A DNA stretch of 14,322 nucleotides from JBFJWU01 sp041623475 [NCBI: bacterium] (GTDB taxonomy: Bacteria; J088): contig JBFJWU010000044.1 of assembly GCA_041623475.1 (NCBI GenBank), positions 1 through 14,322 on the forward strand. Direction: 5' to 3'. This document shows, in pieces, positions 13,245 through 14,322 of the stretch. The notes beneath the pieces were generated by a model that ran no database searches, was not told the origin of the DNA, and saw nothing but the letters and a program-made list of their open reading frames with translations. The number at the start of each line of letters is the position of its first letter. Within the stretch, counting starts at the first letter, position 1. The position numbers and the translations under genes are program-made.

Positions 13245-14322
13245 GCGCCTTTGGCCCGGACGACTACATCGATCGTTTTGGCCAGGATGTACATGTCCAG
13301 CCAGAACGACCAGTTCCGGACGTAATAAACGTCCAGCCGGATCCGCTCGTCGTAGGTCGTATCTGTACGCCCGGAAACCTGCCACAGGCCCGACATACCC
13401 GGCAGGACCTTGCAGTACGTTGGAAAGGCCTCGGCGTATCGTTCGGCTTCGTCAATGGGCAACGCACGCGGCCCGACCAGGCTCATCTGTCCCATCAGGA
13501 CATTGATCAACTGGGGAAGTTCATCGAGGCTGGTTTTCCGCAGCAACCGGCCCAGTCGGGTAACCCTGGGGTCGTCCTTGAGCTTGGCGTTCTCGTCCCA
13601 TTCACGTTTCAATTCCGGGTTCTCATCCAGGTACGACTGGAGAACAGCATCGGCATCACGAACCATGCTGCGAAACTTCCACATTCCGAAAACGGTCCCA
13701 TCCTTGCCCCAGCGATCCTGCCGATAAAAGACCGGGCCACGGGATTCCAGCTTGATCCCGATTGCAATGACAAGGAACAGGGGCAGGACGAACACGCTGC
13801 CAACCAGCGTAAAAACGATGTCACTGATGCGCTTCATCTTGCTTTTCCACGGCAGGAACAACTGCTGCCGAACCTCCAGGCCCATAGCCCACTGCAGGTC
13901 GCGAACTTCGACGCCCAGGTTGGCGATCCCGTGCAGGTCCGGGATCAACAGGATGTGCGAAAAACCCTGCCCGTGTGTATCGACTATTTCCAGGACACGT
14001 TCACGGGACACGCCGGGCATTGCAACGACCAGATAAGGCACATTCATCCGCTGGCTGATGTCACGGCAATGGTCCAGACCTGACAGGACGGGAACGCCGT
14101 CGATATCCCCGGCCTTGTCAGGATCGTCGTCAAGGACCGCGACCGGTTTCAGTCCCATCTCCGGGTGTCGAATCAGGGTATTCACCAGTTCGCGCCCGGT
14201 GGTGCCCGCCCCCAGTATCAGCGCCGGATATCCCCACCACCAGCGGGCAGAAAAACGGCGTCGCACATATCCCCGGACAATGGGCACCGCCACAACGGCG
14301 GTCGCCCAGCCAACCAGGAAGA
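13238..14322 (-). CDS. wbaP: WbaP-type undecaprenyl-phosphate hexose-1-phosphate transferase (5' end outside window)
   Basis: The C-terminal part of a polyprenyl-phosphate sugar phosphotransferase, which begins repeat-unit synthesis by placing Gal-1-P or Glc-1-P on undecaprenyl phosphate. The frame stays open to the window edge, and the first visible residues (F-L-V-G-W-A-T-A-V-V) read as the end of a membrane helix. A GTG at 14293 is therefore probably internal and about 100 N-terminal residues with several helices are missing. A Rossmann-like domain (L-I-L-G-A-G-T-T-G-R-E-L) comes next. The catalytic domain then opens with K-R-I-S-D-I-V and a hydrophobic hairpin, and contains W-K-F-R-S-M, S-L-D-E-L-P-Q with the Asp-Glu pair at 13520-13525, and S-L-V-G-P-R. 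The gene stands alone on this strand, converging on sulfotransferase 4. The donor sugar cannot be decided from sequence. Confidence 0.93.
   Translation of the reverse strand, partial: FLVGWATAVVAVPIVRGYVRRRFSARWWWGYPALILGAGTTGRELVNTLIRHPEMGLKPVAVLDDDPDKAGDIDGVPVLSGLDHCRDISQRMNVPYLVVAMPGVSRERVLEIVDTHGQGFSHILLIPDLHGIANLGVEVRDLQWAMGLEVRQQLFLPWKSKMKRISDIVFTLVGSVFVLPLFLVIAIGIKLESRGPVFYRQDRWGKDGTVFGMWKFRSMVRDADAVLQSYLDENPELKREWDENAKLKDDPRVTRLGRLLRKTSLDELPQLINVLMGQMSLVGPRALPIDEAERYAEAFPTYCKVLPGMSGLWQVSGRTDTTYDERIRLDVYYVRNWSFWLDMYILAKTIDVVVRAKGAY

Overview
The window is part of a cell-surface polysaccharide cluster from a Gram-negative bacterium. The evidence for Gram-negative is a Wza-type outer-membrane export lipoprotein beside Wzx, Wzy and a WbaP-type initiating transferase. 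The lineage is not resolved. A proteobacterium, perhaps marine given the sulfate chemistry, is a guess. The striking content is sulfur: four PAPS-type sulfotransferases and one exported sulfatase share the window with a single ordinary glycosyltransferase.

Layout. On the minus strand, 1-1119 holds the export lipoprotein gene followed by the first 28 codons of a gene in the position of a Wzc-type co-polymerase. A 190-bp divergent control region (1120-1309) carries a palindromic -10 region. On the plus strand, 1310-4836 is a tight unit: Wzx flippase, sulfotransferase 1, Wzy polymerase (4-bp overlap, then stop and start abutting). On the minus strand, 4853-5536 is a SAM methyltransferase and 5725-6909 an exported right-handed beta-helix protein. 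Divergent from the latter, 7094-8932 (+) encodes a predicted lipoprotein sulfatase resembling N-acetylglucosamine-6-sulfatase. After a 118-bp gap with overlapping inverted repeats, 9051-13244 (+) is a compact operon: sulfotransferase 2, sulfotransferase 3, GT4 glycosyltransferase, low-molecular-weight tyrosine phosphatase (Wzb-like), sulfotransferase 4. It meets a WbaP-type initiating transferase (minus, 5' end beyond the window) tail to tail, with a 7-bp overlap.

Working model (inference). WbaP loads a hexose-1-phosphate onto undecaprenyl phosphate. The GT4 enzyme and others outside the window extend it. Up to four cytoplasmic sulfotransferases and perhaps the methyltransferase decorate the lipid-linked repeat. 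Wzx flips it, Wzy polymerises it, and the Wza/Wzc/Wzb machinery exports it and controls chain length. The sulfatase and beta-helix protein, both apparently exported, could edit, cleave or bind the finished polymer. This would be a bacterial counterpart, in logic, of heparan sulfate synthesis followed by sulfatase editing. PAPS synthesis and formylglycine-generating enzyme genes are not in the window.

No rRNA, tRNA, CRISPR array, insertion sequence or integrase was seen.
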